From Myxococcota bacterium (GTDB lineage: Bacteria; Myxococcota_A; UBA9160; SMWR01), in the NCBI GenBank assembly GCA_022447545.1, contig JAKVBI010000013.1, forward strand, positions 180,726 through 234,798: a DNA stretch of 54,073 bases, written 5' to 3'. The translations under genes and the position numbers were made by a program. Every line of letters starts with the position of its first letter. Positions within the stretch are counted from its first letter, which is position 1. The notes under the pieces are model-generated. The model saw only the letters and a program-made list of their open reading frames with translations, did not search any database and was not told the origin of the DNA. Of the stretch, positions 43,262-51,844 are shown piece after piece.

Positions 43262-45241
43262 ATGATCGGTCAAAAAACTTTTCTCGTGGTTCCTCTGATC
43301 CTCGGGGTTGTGTCCGCCAGCATGACATCCGGCGAAATACAGCCATCGAGTTCTGAACAGGGGATAGGAATTGGAGTCGTGCCCGTCCGTCCCTACCGGA
43401 TTACGGAAGAGCGAGAAGCATGTACGGACTATCAACCGTTCAAGCGGCCGTTCTTCGGCGATACGCATGTTCACACGACTTTTTCGTTTGATGCGAATGT
43501 GCAGGACACTCGAAATCCGCCGAGCGAAGCGTATGCCTTTGCCCGTGGTGCGAAGATTGGAATCCAACCTTATGACGGTGCCGGCATTCCGACCCGATTC
43601 GTTCAGCTTGATCGGCCGCTGGATTTCACCGCCCTATCGGATCATTCCGAACTGCTAGGCGAGGTTCGGATGTGTAACGATCCTGAGTTTGATGCATATG
43701 AAAACTGGGTGTGTTGGGGCCAACGCAACAGTCGAATGATGTCGATGGTCCTCTTCGCCGGACGTGTCTTGCAGTTGAAGAGCCGCTGGGGGTTCTGTGG
43801 ACAGGACGGAGAACTCTGTCGCGGTGTGGCCAGCCAGGTATGGCAGGAGGTTCAGCGCGCGGCCGAGGAAGCTTATGATCGCACTTCTGCTTGCGAATTT
43901 ACGAGCTTCATCGGGTACGAGTGGACCGCGGGCGTTGGCACTGGGGATAATCTTCACCGTAACGTGATCTTTCGAAATGAAGACGTTCCAGACTACGCGG
44001 TCAGTTGGATTGATACCCCTTCCGCTCATCATCTCTGGGAGCGCCTCGATGAGGAGTGCACGCAAGCCAATGATGATTGCGAAGTGTTGACGATTCCACA
44101 CAACAGCAATATCAGCGGCGGGTGGATGTTCGGGACTGCAAAGATCGAGGAAGCAGGCATAAGCCAGCCCGTCATTACCGCTGAAGAGGCCATGCGCCGC
44201 GCGCGGTTCGAGCCGATCGTCGAACTCACTCAGCACAAGGGAGCCTCCGAGTGTGATGTGGTCGCGGGATGGAGCAATGATGAGTTCTGCGACTTCGAAA
44301 CCCTTCCATACGACAGCTTCGGGGGGGGCACCGGGACATGGTTTGCGCCTGCTCAATTGCCCGATGCCAACAATTTCGTCCGGTGGGCACTCACGGAAGG
44401 TCTTCGGCAGCAGGATGAACTCGGGGTCAACGGTCTGAAGTTCGGAATGATCGGATCCACGGACAGCCACATCGCTGCACCGGGGTTGACTGCAGAAAAT
44501 TCCATATATCCTGGCCACGGTGGCTTCGGTAAAGGTGGTGGAGCCGAGACTCCTACCGACTTTGCTGACAACATTGAATTCAATCCCGGCGGTCTTGCTG
44601 TTGTTTGGGCCGAAGAGAACACCCGAGACTCAATCTTCAATGCGATGCTGAATAAGGAGACCTACGCGACGAGTGGAACCCGCCCGATCTTGCGTTTTTT
44701 CGGCGGGTGGGAATATCCAGACGAACTTTGTAGTAGTCATGAACTCGCAGCCACGGGTTATGCGAAAGGTGTTCCGATGGGGGGGGACCTTCCGCCGCGG
44801 CCTGGGGGTGTCGAGTCGCCGCGTTTTGTCGTGTCGGCGCTACGAGACTCCGGGGCGGGAGGCGGTGCGCTCCAGCGTATCCAGATCATCAAGGGATGGA
44901 TCGAGGAAGGTGAACATCGTGAGGCGATCTACGATGTTGCGGGTGGAGATAATGGTGCGTCGGTTGACCTGATGACCTGCGAGCCACGTGGAAAGGGGGC
45001 TTCGAGCTTGTGCAGTGTGTGGACGGACCCCGACTTCGATCCGTCCAGAAATGTCTTCTATTACGCTCGTGTGCTCGAGAACCCTTCGTGTCGTTGGAGC
45101 CAATACACCTGCAACGCGGCAGGTGTCAATTGCGGGACCCCGGAAGCGGTGCCCGAGGGCTTGGCTGCTTGTTGTTCCGAGGAACACAAGGGATCGATCC
45201 AGGAGCGAGCCTGGACATCTCCCATCTGGTACACGCCCTAG
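43262..45241 (+). CDS. Secreted DUF3604 protein (PHP-like metal hydrolase fold)
   Basis: A 659-residue protein from the ATG at 43262, with AAAGGAG about 8 bases upstream; the frame is open from 43169. A signal peptide is plausible ('KTFLVVPLILGVVSASM', 5-21). The PHP-like metal site starts with 'FFGDTHVHTTFSFD' (Asp67, His69, His71) and continues with 'LDFTALSDHSELLG'. Later blocks 'FTSFIGYEWTAG' and 'LTIPHNSNISGGW', then 'MIGSTDSHIAAPG', add further His and Asp. DUF3604 proteins are widespread in catabolic gene sets of marine and soil bacteria; the reaction is unknown. It lies 122 bases after the CoA-transferase on the same strand and could be in that transcript. Confidence 0.88.
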   Translation: MIGQKTFLVVPLILGVVSASMTSGEIQPSSSEQGIGIGVVPVRPYRITEEREACTDYQPFKRPFFGDTHVHTTFSFDANVQDTRNPPSEAYAFARGAKIGIQPYDGAGIPTRFVQLDRPLDFTALSDHSELLGEVRMCNDPEFDAYENWVCWGQRNSRMMSMVLFAGRVLQLKSRWGFCGQDGELCRGVASQVWQEVQRAAEEAYDRTSACEFTSFIGYEWTAGVGTGDNLHRNVIFRNEDVPDYAVSWIDTPSAHHLWERLDEECTQANDDCEVLTIPHNSNISGGWMFGTAKIEEAGISQPVITAEEAMRRARFEPIVELTQHKGASECDVVAGWSNDEFCDFETLPYDSFGGGTGTWFAPAQLPDANNFVRWALTEGLRQQDELGVNGLKFGMIGSTDSHIAAPGLTAENSIYPGHGGFGKGGGAETPTDFADNIEFNPGGLAVVWAEENTRDSIFNAMLNKETYATSGTRPILRFFGGWEYPDELCSSHELAATGYAKGVPMGGDLPPRPGGVESPRFVVSALRDSGAGGGALQRIQIIKGWIEEGEHREAIYDVAGGDNGASVDLMTCEPRGKGASSLCSVWTDPDFDPSRNVFYYARVLENPSCRWSQYTCNAAGVNCGTPEAVPEGLAACCSEEHKGSIQERAWTSPIWYTP

Positions 45242-45315
45242 GCCGGCGAATTGAGGGGGCAGTGTTCAGCGAACTCCGCCGTCACTGCTGAGGCGTTGGG
45301 CGGCGCCGGCGTGGT

Positions 45316-45729
45316 TCAAATCGGGCGGAACAGCGGAATCGGATACTCACCCTCTTCCTGTTCTTCGAACTCCACCCGGACACGCTGCCCAATGTGGATA
45401 TCGCGGGTGGGGTCTTCGATGCCGATCACCCCACTGAGCATTCGGAAGCCCTCATCGAGGTCGATGTATGCAACCGAATAGGCGCCGAGGTCGACGAAAC
45501 CAGGCATTCGATTCTGGCGCACGACAGAGAAGGTATAGACGGTGCCCTCTCCTCGTGAGACCTTCCATTCAAGATCCTGGGAACCGCAATCGGTGCAGTG
45601 TCTGCGTGGGGTGAAGATGATCGTTTCGCAGGCCGTGCATACTGGATAACGCAACTCATTTTGCTTGGTCGCTTCCCAGTAGGGTTCGGTGTTGGGTTCG
45701 GGGAATCGGGGTTGGGGTCGTTGTGCCAT
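45316..45729 (-). CDS. DUF35 protein (zinc-ribbon plus OB-fold), thiolase-like partner
   Basis: A 137-residue protein. The zinc ribbon is 'YPVCTACETIIFTPRRHCTD' with the last pair completed by 'CTDCG' (Cys-x2-Cys twice). The OB-fold follows with 'GTVYTFSVVRQNRMPGF' and 'SVAYIDLDEGFRMLSG'. DUF35 proteins bind thiolase-fold or MaoC-like enzymes; the best studied are partners of the Ltp2 aldolase and ChsH2 hydratase in steroid side-chain breakdown. It lies three bases after the thiolase-like gene at 45733-46923 on the same strand, so the two surely form a complex. It carries no catalytic residue itself. Confidence 0.93.
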   Translation of the reverse strand: MAQRPQPRFPEPNTEPYWEATKQNELRYPVCTACETIIFTPRRHCTDCGSQDLEWKVSRGEGTVYTFSVVRQNRMPGFVDLGAYSVAYIDLDEGFRMLSGVIGIEDPTRDIHIGQRVRVEFEEQEEGEYPIPLFRPI

Positions 45730-45732
45730 GTT

Positions 45733-46923
45733 TCAGTCCCTCGCGAGAATGACGGTTCCGCCGGTGTGGGTGCTGCCGAGCCGGCCGCCATTGCCATGGG
45801 CAACGGCGAGCCGAGCATCGGGGCGTTGTGAGTGTGACTCGCCGCGGAGTTGGCGGGTCGCTTCGAGAAGTAGGAAGATGCCACGCATGCCCGGATGGTT
45901 GGATGAAAGGCCGCCGCCATCCGTGTTGAGCGCAGGGGCGTCGGGATTGTCGAAAGCGAGCCTTCCGCCGGCCACGTAGTCTCCCACTTCACCCTTCTTG
46001 CAGAAACCGAGATCTTCGAGGCAAACGGCCACCGTGATCGTGAACGAGTCGTAGATCATGGCGATGTCGATTTCGTCGGGAGCAATGCCAGCCTCTCCGA
46101 AGGCCACAGGGCCACTCTGAGCGCCGGCGCTGACCGTGATATCACCATCCGATTCGGTGTACTTGATGGCTTCACCGCTTCCAATGATCCAGACCGGTGG
46201 TTTTCGGGTATTTCGGGCGACCTCAGGAGATGCGATGACTACGGCTCCACCGCCATCACTGATCATGCAGCACTCCAACAGATGAAGAGGGTCTGCGACG
46301 ACACGAGAGTCGAGGACGTCGGCTGTAGTGATCTCATTGACACCAACGAACTCGAGGTCGGTCATGGCCTGGACGGCGTCCGGGTTGCGCATCGCATGGC
46401 GCCGGGTCGCGACTGAAATCCCTGCGAGTTGTTCCGTGGTCGTGCCGTATTCGTGCATGTGCCGCTGCTTGACCATGGCGTAGTTCGCAATCAAAGTTGT
46501 CCCATAGGGGATCTCCATGTTGGCTTCCCAGTTCGCGGCACCCGGGCGTTGCATGGAGCCGGTACCAATGGCCCAACGGGCAGACGCCGCTGTCGATCCA
46601 TAGCTGAGGATTGCCACTTTGCATTTCCCTGCAGCGATGTCCCGCCAAGCGTGTGCAGCTTGGAATTCGTACGAAGAACCACCGACCTGAGTGGTGTCAA
46701 TCACATTGGGACGGAGACCCAGATACGCGGAAAGTTGCAGTCCCCCTCCGGCTTCCCCGTCGCCGGCATCATAGACAGCGTCCACGTCGCCCCAGCTGAG
46801 TCCTGCGTCCTCCAGAGCGGTCCTGATACAGTCGATCTTGATGTCCATCGCCGAGACTCCCCGCGTGAGGCGCGAGGGGTATTCGTGTATGCCGACGATG
46901 GCGGCTTGTCGGTCCTGGTTCAT
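45733..46923 (-). CDS. Thiolase-fold protein, Ltp2-like (probable aldolase), lacking the thiolase nucleophile Cys
   Basis: A 396-residue thiolase-superfamily protein with 'AAIVGIHEYPSRLTRG' at the start, 'AMVKQRHMHEYGTTTEQLAG' in the middle and 'GLSSNHPGMRGIFLLLEATR' and 'GNGGRLGSTHTGGTVIL' near the end. The active-site Cys of true thiolases is missing: the place reads 'VGGSSYEFQAAHAW'. The same change is seen in Ltp2-type enzymes, which work as retro-aldolases on steroid side-chain CoA esters. The next gene encodes the DUF35 partner these enzymes need. A carbon-carbon bond cut in a CoA-ester pathway is therefore more likely than thiolysis. The substrate is inferred only from context (Rieske oxygenase and CoA-transferases nearby). 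Confidence 0.87.
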   Translation of the reverse strand: MNQDRQAAIVGIHEYPSRLTRGVSAMDIKIDCIRTALEDAGLSWGDVDAVYDAGDGEAGGGLQLSAYLGLRPNVIDTTQVGGSSYEFQAAHAWRDIAAGKCKVAILSYGSTAASARWAIGTGSMQRPGAANWEANMEIPYGTTLIANYAMVKQRHMHEYGTTTEQLAGISVATRRHAMRNPDAVQAMTDLEFVGVNEITTADVLDSRVVADPLHLLECCMISDGGGAVVIASPEVARNTRKPPVWIIGSGEAIKYTESDGDITVSAGAQSGPVAFGEAGIAPDEIDIAMIYDSFTITVAVCLEDLGFCKKGEVGDYVAGGRLAFDNPDAPALNTDGGGLSSNHPGMRGIFLLLEATRQLRGESHSQRPDARLAVAHGNGGRLGSTHTGGTVILARD

Positions 46924-47012
46924 GCTCTTCCTCGTATGCTGTGTCCAGCGTTCTCAGGGGTGGGATTTGGATCTGTTTGCCCTCTCGAGTGTCGGTCTCG
47001 TAAGATCCCCGC

Positions 47013-47576
47013 GTGCTCATTGCTCTGATCTCCGATACTCACCTGCCTTCCGTGATTCGGCAACTCGACGAGCTGGGCCCTGAGATTGGTGATTTCCTTG
47101 CAGATGCCGACCTGATTCTACACGCAGGCGATGTTACCGCGCCGCCTGTACTCGATTGGTGTGAGATGTACGCTCCAACCCTCGTCGCAGAGGGAAACAA
47201 CGACTTGTTCGAAGATCCGCGCATGGCCAAGCGCCAAATACTGGACGTGGAGGGCTGGCGTATTGCGATGGTCCATGAGATCCGGCCGCGCAGCCGGCCT
47301 ACCGAAGCGATCCTCGAGACACATTTAGATGGCGAGCGACCGGACGTACTGATCAGCGGAGACACGCATGTAGAGTATCTCGATCCGCGCGACGATCTGC
47401 TCCTGGTCAACCCCGGCAGCCCCACTCTGCCGCACCACAAGGAATTCCGTCTGGGGACCGTCGGGCTTCTGAACGTTCAACCCCACGAGCTGACAGCCGA
47501 AATTCGGGTTCTTGGACAAACTCCCGGCGCCCCCAACCCCGGGAATTCGCAGAAACTGGTTCTTTCTGCAGACTGA
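47013..47576 (+). CDS. Metallophosphoesterase, YfcE-like
   Basis: A 187-residue calcineurin-like phosphoesterase from a GTG at 47013. Metal-binding motifs are in order: 'LISDTHLPSV' (Asp8, His10), 'LILHAGDVTAP' (GD), 'VAEGNNDLFED' (GNND), 'IAMVHEI', and 'LISGDTHVEYLD' (GDTH). Relatives cleave phosphodiesters such as bis-p-nitrophenyl phosphate in vitro; the natural substrate is mostly unknown. It is divergent from the Ltp2-like gene with 89 bases between, which must hold both promoters. The last 20 residues are Pro/Gly-rich and probably disordered. It looks like a household gene without a link to its neighbours. Confidence 0.92.
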   Translation: MLIALISDTHLPSVIRQLDELGPEIGDFLADADLILHAGDVTAPPVLDWCEMYAPTLVAEGNNDLFEDPRMAKRQILDVEGWRIAMVHEIRPRSRPTEAILETHLDGERPDVLISGDTHVEYLDPRDDLLLVNPGSPTLPHHKEFRLGTVGLLNVQPHELTAEIRVLGQTPGAPNPGNSQKLVLSAD

Positions 47577-47614
47577 GTGCACCTCCCCGCTTTCGATCAT
47601 CCGAGTGGGCTCTT

Positions 47615-48676
47615 CTATGAGGGACGCGAATCGGGGCGCGCGATGGTATTGGATTTCACGAGTGCGCGAGCGCGCGAACCCATCAGCTTCAAACGATATG
47701 CGATGTAGGTGGGAAGTAAGACCAGGGCATGCCGAGAAAATCGAAACAAGATTCGCATCTTTTTGGAAGACCCCAACCGATGGGTTCCGACAGACATTCT
47801 CGTGAAGAGCAACAGGTCGTAGGCCTTCTTCGTTAATGGATTCAGACCCAAAAGATCGTAGTAGTCATTCCATCGGTCGAACCAAGGATTGTCCAAGTGG
47901 TATCGGTTCGGACGTGCTGGCCATTGGAAGTGGACCACAGAAGGTACGATAGCTTCGTATTCCGCAACCGATTTCATCGTCGGTGCCGACCAATAGATTT
48001 CAGAAACCGGAGCGACACCCCGCCAATTCCACTTGTGGTGCAGATGAATCCTGTTGTTTGCGACGTACTCGAACGCTTCCTGCTCGGGGGTTCGTAACCA
48101 CTTCTGATTCTTCTCCATGAAGGAATCGAGTTGATGAGAAATATTTTCGGTTCTCATCTTTACGAGGTCGAGAAGGACGGTGCCTGAATTCACCGGCGTA
48201 GTGAGGGCGCTCAGGGGACGCATGATCGTTCGCGCTCTTTGGCTCTGGTCATATGCCTTGTCGACAATCCCCAGCCATCGGCCTCGCAGATCGATATCCC
48301 AGAGTTCTGAGATGTCCCCAGTGATCAACACGTCACTATCGAGAAAAATGATTCGTTCGAGATCCGGGAAGAATTCCGGAGCGAAGAAGACCAGCGTGAC
48401 GATCTCAGACGCCCTGAAGCGACAAAGCGGGTAACGGCCTTGCAGTCGATACTCGAGGAATATCACACGAGTGACGGAAATCGATGAACCCGCACACGAT
48501 TCGATGGTTCTTTTCATCTCATCGGACAAGCCGATGGAGATGATGTAGATATCAAGTGCGAAGACTTCGTTCCGATGCGTCTTCTCGAATTCGCTCACCA
48601 GCGATTTGATCGCTACATAGAGAAGTTCGATCTGTTCGTGATCGTTGCAAAAGCAAACAGAGATTCGTTCCTGCAC
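47615..48676 (-). CDS. Family 8 glycosyltransferase
   Basis: A 353-residue GT-A fold protein. It starts with 'ISVCFCNDHEQIELLYVAI', has the metal-binding DxD motif as Asp113-Ser-Asp115 in 'RIIFLDSDVLITGDI', and then 'PVNSGTVLLDLVKM', 'TPEQEAFEYV' and 'VVHFQWPARPNRYH', the equivalents of the GT8 blocks NSG, DQ/EQ and HxxGxxKPW. GT8 enzymes are retaining and use UDP-sugars to build lipopolysaccharide core, capsule or other glycans. The C-terminal 60 residues are basic and may bind the membrane. It stands between a phosphoesterase and an SDR gene, with no other glycan gene near, so the acceptor is unknown. Confidence 0.9.
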   Translation of the reverse strand: MQERISVCFCNDHEQIELLYVAIKSLVSEFEKTHRNEVFALDIYIISIGLSDEMKRTIESCAGSSISVTRVIFLEYRLQGRYPLCRFRASEIVTLVFFAPEFFPDLERIIFLDSDVLITGDISELWDIDLRGRWLGIVDKAYDQSQRARTIMRPLSALTTPVNSGTVLLDLVKMRTENISHQLDSFMEKNQKWLRTPEQEAFEYVANNRIHLHHKWNWRGVAPVSEIYWSAPTMKSVAEYEAIVPSVVHFQWPARPNRYHLDNPWFDRWNDYYDLLGLNPLTKKAYDLLLFTRMSVGTHRLGSSKKMRILFRFSRHALVLLPTYIAYRLKLMGSRARALVKSNTIARPDSRPS

Positions 48677-48787
48677 GGAAGCTGACTTGATCTTTCCATG
48701 TTCGACAGGTTGGCAGTCTACTCAGTGTTTTGGGACAAAACCCAGGCCATCGGTATCATTTCCGAGCTTTCGGCAGACAGAGAAGCG

Positions 48788-49549
48788 CTAAAGGAGTTTC
48801 TTCAACTCCTCATCCGTTCCAACCCATGCCGTGAACCTGGGAGCACGTTCACTCACGAGATGCAAAGATGCCTCCACCATGGCCTCGGGGCCGACGAAGT
48901 TCTCTGGGATTTTCTTGCCATAGAAGGCCCGAGTGCCCTCCGTGGCCACCGCCGACGCGGGCATGAGTGCATTGACGTCGATTCCGTGGGGTTCGAGTTC
49001 TTTGGCAAATCCAACGGTCATTCGGTTCACGGCAGCTTTGGACACTCCATACGCGAGGGAGGGCAGCCTTCCCTCGTGCTCTCGAACGTCCATGTCACCG
49101 GCTCCGGAACTGATGTTGAGGATGGCGCCGGAACCGCGGGCCATCATGGGTTCAACGAAGGCTCGGGTACAAAGGAAAGTTCCTCGGACATTTACATCCA
49201 TGACCAGATCCCAGCGCGACAGCGGAACTTCGAGCCCTGAGGCTCGAAAGGTTGCTGCTGCGTTGTTGATCAGAATGTCCGCTGGCCCGAAGGCCTCGCG
49301 AACCTGGTGGGCCAGCGATTCGACCTGGTCTGGATCGCGGATATCACAGCGAATCGCAATGGCTTTCCCACCAGCCGACCGAATTTCTTCCTCGGTAGCT
49401 TGAATGGTGCCCGGAAGTTTTTCGCGCTCAACCTCGGACCGCGCGGCGACAACAACCCGCGCACCTTGTCCTGCCAATTCCAATGCGATCGCCTTGCCGA
49501 TCCCACGGCTTGCCCCAGTGACCACTGCAACTTTTCCATCGAAATCCAT
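48788..49549 (-). CDS. Short-chain dehydrogenase/reductase
   Basis: A 253-residue classical SDR. The cofactor motif is 'VTGASRGIGKAIALEL' (TGxxxGxG, 11-18), the structural motif 'ILINNAAATF' (NNAA), and the catalytic residues Ser148 ('LNISSGAG'), Tyr167 and Lys171 ('YGVSKAAV'). Arg37 in 'VVVAARSEVE' suggests NADP(H) rather than NAD(H), though not firmly. The substrate is an alcohol or ketone; many SDRs of this size act on hydroxysteroids or acyl-CoA intermediates, which would fit the nearby Ltp2/DUF35 and Rieske genes. The 284 bases that follow upstream separate it from the nucleotidyltransferase gene of the lasso locus. Confidence 0.92.
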   Translation of the reverse strand: MDFDGKVAVVTGASRGIGKAIALELAGQGARVVVAARSEVEREKLPGTIQATEEEIRSAGGKAIAIRCDIRDPDQVESLAHQVREAFGPADILINNAAATFRASGLEVPLSRWDLVMDVNVRGTFLCTRAFVEPMMARGSGAILNISSGAGDMDVREHEGRLPSLAYGVSKAAVNRMTVGFAKELEPHGIDVNALMPASAVATEGTRAFYGKKIPENFVGPEAMVEASLHLVSERAPRFTAWVGTDEELKKLL

Positions 49550-49833
49550 GGGTGACCTCGATCTATCGGTAAATGGGGACCGGCTGCCTAAGGACCGTGC
49601 AACGATCCGTGGGTCGCCGTGGGCTATTGCCAGAGGATCTCAAGGACCATTCTGGATTAAAGACTACCATCCGAGTGTCAGCTATGGGGCATCGGTCAAC
49701 CCGAGAATGTAAGGGAAGAGCAACTTTGCTCTCGCCGCCAAAAGTCTCAATTGGTTGAGGCGAATTGCCTCGCCGATTTTGCCCGGGGAACGACAACGCT
49801 GCTGGTCCAGAAAGGACAGGTGCGGGGGGAGAT

Positions 49834-51030
49834 TCAGCCTCGGAGCGGAGGAGCAACTTGGCCTGCGAGAGCTACCCGTAGGTAACGCCCCCAGCCACGA
49901 AGGCTCTGGAGTTGATTGCTCGATCGCTGTAGTAGATCTTGAAAACTTCCCGGAGGTGATTTTTTGGGTTTTCGGCCGACTCCAAGCAATTCCATTTCCT
50001 CGCACTCTCCACGGCGAATGGCCAGTTGCCAGATGGACTTACCCGCCAGGACCGAAGGGCATCGGACTTCGGAAGGAAACATGTGGAGCGCGAAATGTCG
50101 CTCAAAACGGTTCAATGCGAATTCGGGGACGTTCGGGCGCAGGGCTTCGAGGACTTCTTCTGGAACTTGGATTCCGGCTGTTTTGCGCGCGAGGCGGAAC
50201 GTCCAATAGCAACAAGTATCGGCTCGAGTTTCCCGAGCTTGGTCGACCAATTCAGACCAATCGACCTCTCCGCAATTCACGAAGGTTTCTACATCATTCA
50301 AGGTGAGAATCGACTTGCGACGCATGGCATGTCCCCACGCGAAATGGATACAAGTATGTAGAATCTGATGGTGGAGCGAGGGAACCCGGACTTTGTGCCC
50401 ACCGACTGAGATCTCTCTTGCGTCCTGCCACATCTCGCGCGCCGAAAATCTGAATTGGTGTCCTGGTCGGCACAAGTCGGTATGGATTTCTAGAGACCCT
50501 CCCGTTCGTTGCGGGTCATCCAGGGGGGGTAGATGGTGGTGGTCATCAAACTGGGGGAGTGGCGATCGTGCTGAATCCCATACCCATCCATCTTCTCGAG
50601 CGAGGATCCAGGCTTCCTTGGCCTGTTCAGGTTGGACGAGAATATCGAGATCATACATGGGGCGCTCTTCAAAGGAGCTATATGCGGTGTAGGCGAGGCC
50701 ACTGCCCTTCAATAAGAGAACTTCGATTCCGCGTTTGGAATAGACGTCGAGTGTGCGATGGAGAAGCGATTCGAGGTGAAGAAGCTTGAATCGCCAGATT
50801 TGTGCGAGTTTTTCCAGCGCGGCTGCATGCTCTTCCGGAACTCCTTTGTTTCCGATCTTCTCGAGACCCCTCCAGAGCAATAGAGCGGCCTTTTCGTGGC
50901 GGGTCAGAGCTTGAATCTTCAGCCAGTCGAGATCTTGCTGGAGGGCACACTGAATTTTTCGATCATCCCCATGTCCAGAAATGGCGAGCAAGAGTAGTTG
51001 CGATTCCGGCGAAAGACTCGAGGCGGTCAT
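49834..51030 (-). CDS. Nucleotidyltransferase-family protein (NTP_transf_5 type) of the lasso locus
   Basis: A 398-residue protein with the nucleotidyltransferase-like blocks 'EVLLLKGSGLAYTAY' (Lys108-Gly-Ser) and 'RPMYDLDILVQPEQ' (Asp127, Asp129), typical of the uncharacterised family PF14907 (NTP_transf_5). The rest is helical. Such proteins occur beside HprK-like kinases in paeninodin-type lasso clusters. It is the last gene of the minus-strand operon after the ABC permease (13 bases away). Its substrate is unknown; transfer of a nucleotide or phosphate group to the peptide, or self-protection, are guesses. In the 284 bases after it a 5-bp hairpin (49757-49771) is too weak to be called a terminator. 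Confidence 0.8.
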   Translation of the reverse strand: MTASSLSPESQLLLLAISGHGDDRKIQCALQQDLDWLKIQALTRHEKAALLLWRGLEKIGNKGVPEEHAAALEKLAQIWRFKLLHLESLLHRTLDVYSKRGIEVLLLKGSGLAYTAYSSFEERPMYDLDILVQPEQAKEAWILAREDGWVWDSARSPLPQFDDHHHLPPLDDPQRTGGSLEIHTDLCRPGHQFRFSAREMWQDAREISVGGHKVRVPSLHHQILHTCIHFAWGHAMRRKSILTLNDVETFVNCGEVDWSELVDQARETRADTCCYWTFRLARKTAGIQVPEEVLEALRPNVPEFALNRFERHFALHMFPSEVRCPSVLAGKSIWQLAIRRGECEEMELLGVGRKPKKSPPGSFQDLLQRSSNQLQSLRGWGRYLRVALAGQVAPPLRG

Positions 51031-51043
51031 GAAATTGATCCTC

Positions 51044-51844
51044 TCAGTATTGACTTAGAGTTCCGGAGATTTTTGCGTGACGAAAAGCCAGAGAGAATGC
51101 CGCGACTCCGATGGAAAAGAGTGCGACTGAAAAAAGCAACAGAATCCCGATGTCACCTGAGACAGAGCTCAGAGGCTGCCCATCGAGCAGCACGCTCCGA
51201 AACGATCGCAGGCCGTAGGTCATGGGGATCCACTGTGAGATGTGGTGGATCCAAGAAGGGATGACCTCGGTGGGGTAGTAGACGCCACCCAAGAGAATCG
51301 ATAGATACATCACCCCTTGCGGTATGGGTCCGGGGGTTCGAAAGACGAGAACGAGGCTGGCTGCCATGAGACCGAAGGGAAGGTAGGTGGTGAGGAGGAG
51401 TGCAAGAATGAACAGGCTTGGAAAGGCCTGACTCCAAACCAACTGTGCACCTAGGGCCCATGCTGCGATCAGCAAAATCGCGACACTGACCAGAGACCAA
51501 AGAAGCGGCATTGCGGTCAGACCGAGGAGAATGGATGACAGTCTGGCCGGTGTGGCGAGAAGTGCCTCGAGGGTTCCGCGAGTAATTCCAGACGCGATTT
51601 GAGCGGGGAGGGTTCGAATTGCCGGGTTTACAATCTGCATGGCCACCATTCCTGCGATGACGAATCCGAAGTATTGTCCACCCTGATTCTTTATCGATTC
51701 TGCCATGGTTGCTTGTAGGGCATCCGCAACGAAGTACAGCGGTATCACTGATACCACGAGAGCGATCATCGACATGACCATTCGCAATCGGTAACTGGTC
51801 ATGGTCAACCAACTGGCACGCATCAAAGCGGTTGCACTAGACAT
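51044..51844 (-). CDS. ABC-2 type transporter permease of the lasso locus
   Basis: A 266-residue protein from an ATG at 51844 that overlaps the end of the ATPase gene by 8 bases; the frame is open to 51883. About six transmembrane helices are spread over residues 20-260, with the ABC-2 blocks 'SGITRGTLEALLATPARLSS' and 'LLTTYLPFGLMAAS', then 'PYYPTE' type wording ('GGVYYPTEVIPSW') and 'SQWIPMTYGLRSF'. This is the layout of DrrB/NodJ-like exporters. With the upstream ATPase it should form the pump for the finished peptide or give immunity. In most lasso loci a single-chain ABC exporter does this; here a two-gene form takes its place. Confidence 0.9.
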   Translation of the reverse strand: MSSATALMRASWLTMTSYRLRMVMSMIALVVSVIPLYFVADALQATMAESIKNQGGQYFGFVIAGMVAMQIVNPAIRTLPAQIASGITRGTLEALLATPARLSSILLGLTAMPLLWSLVSVAILLIAAWALGAQLVWSQAFPSLFILALLLTTYLPFGLMAASLVLVFRTPGPIPQGVMYLSILLGGVYYPTEVIPSWIHHISQWIPMTYGLRSFRSVLLDGQPLSSVSGDIGILLLFSVALFSIGVAAFSLAFRHAKISGTLSQY

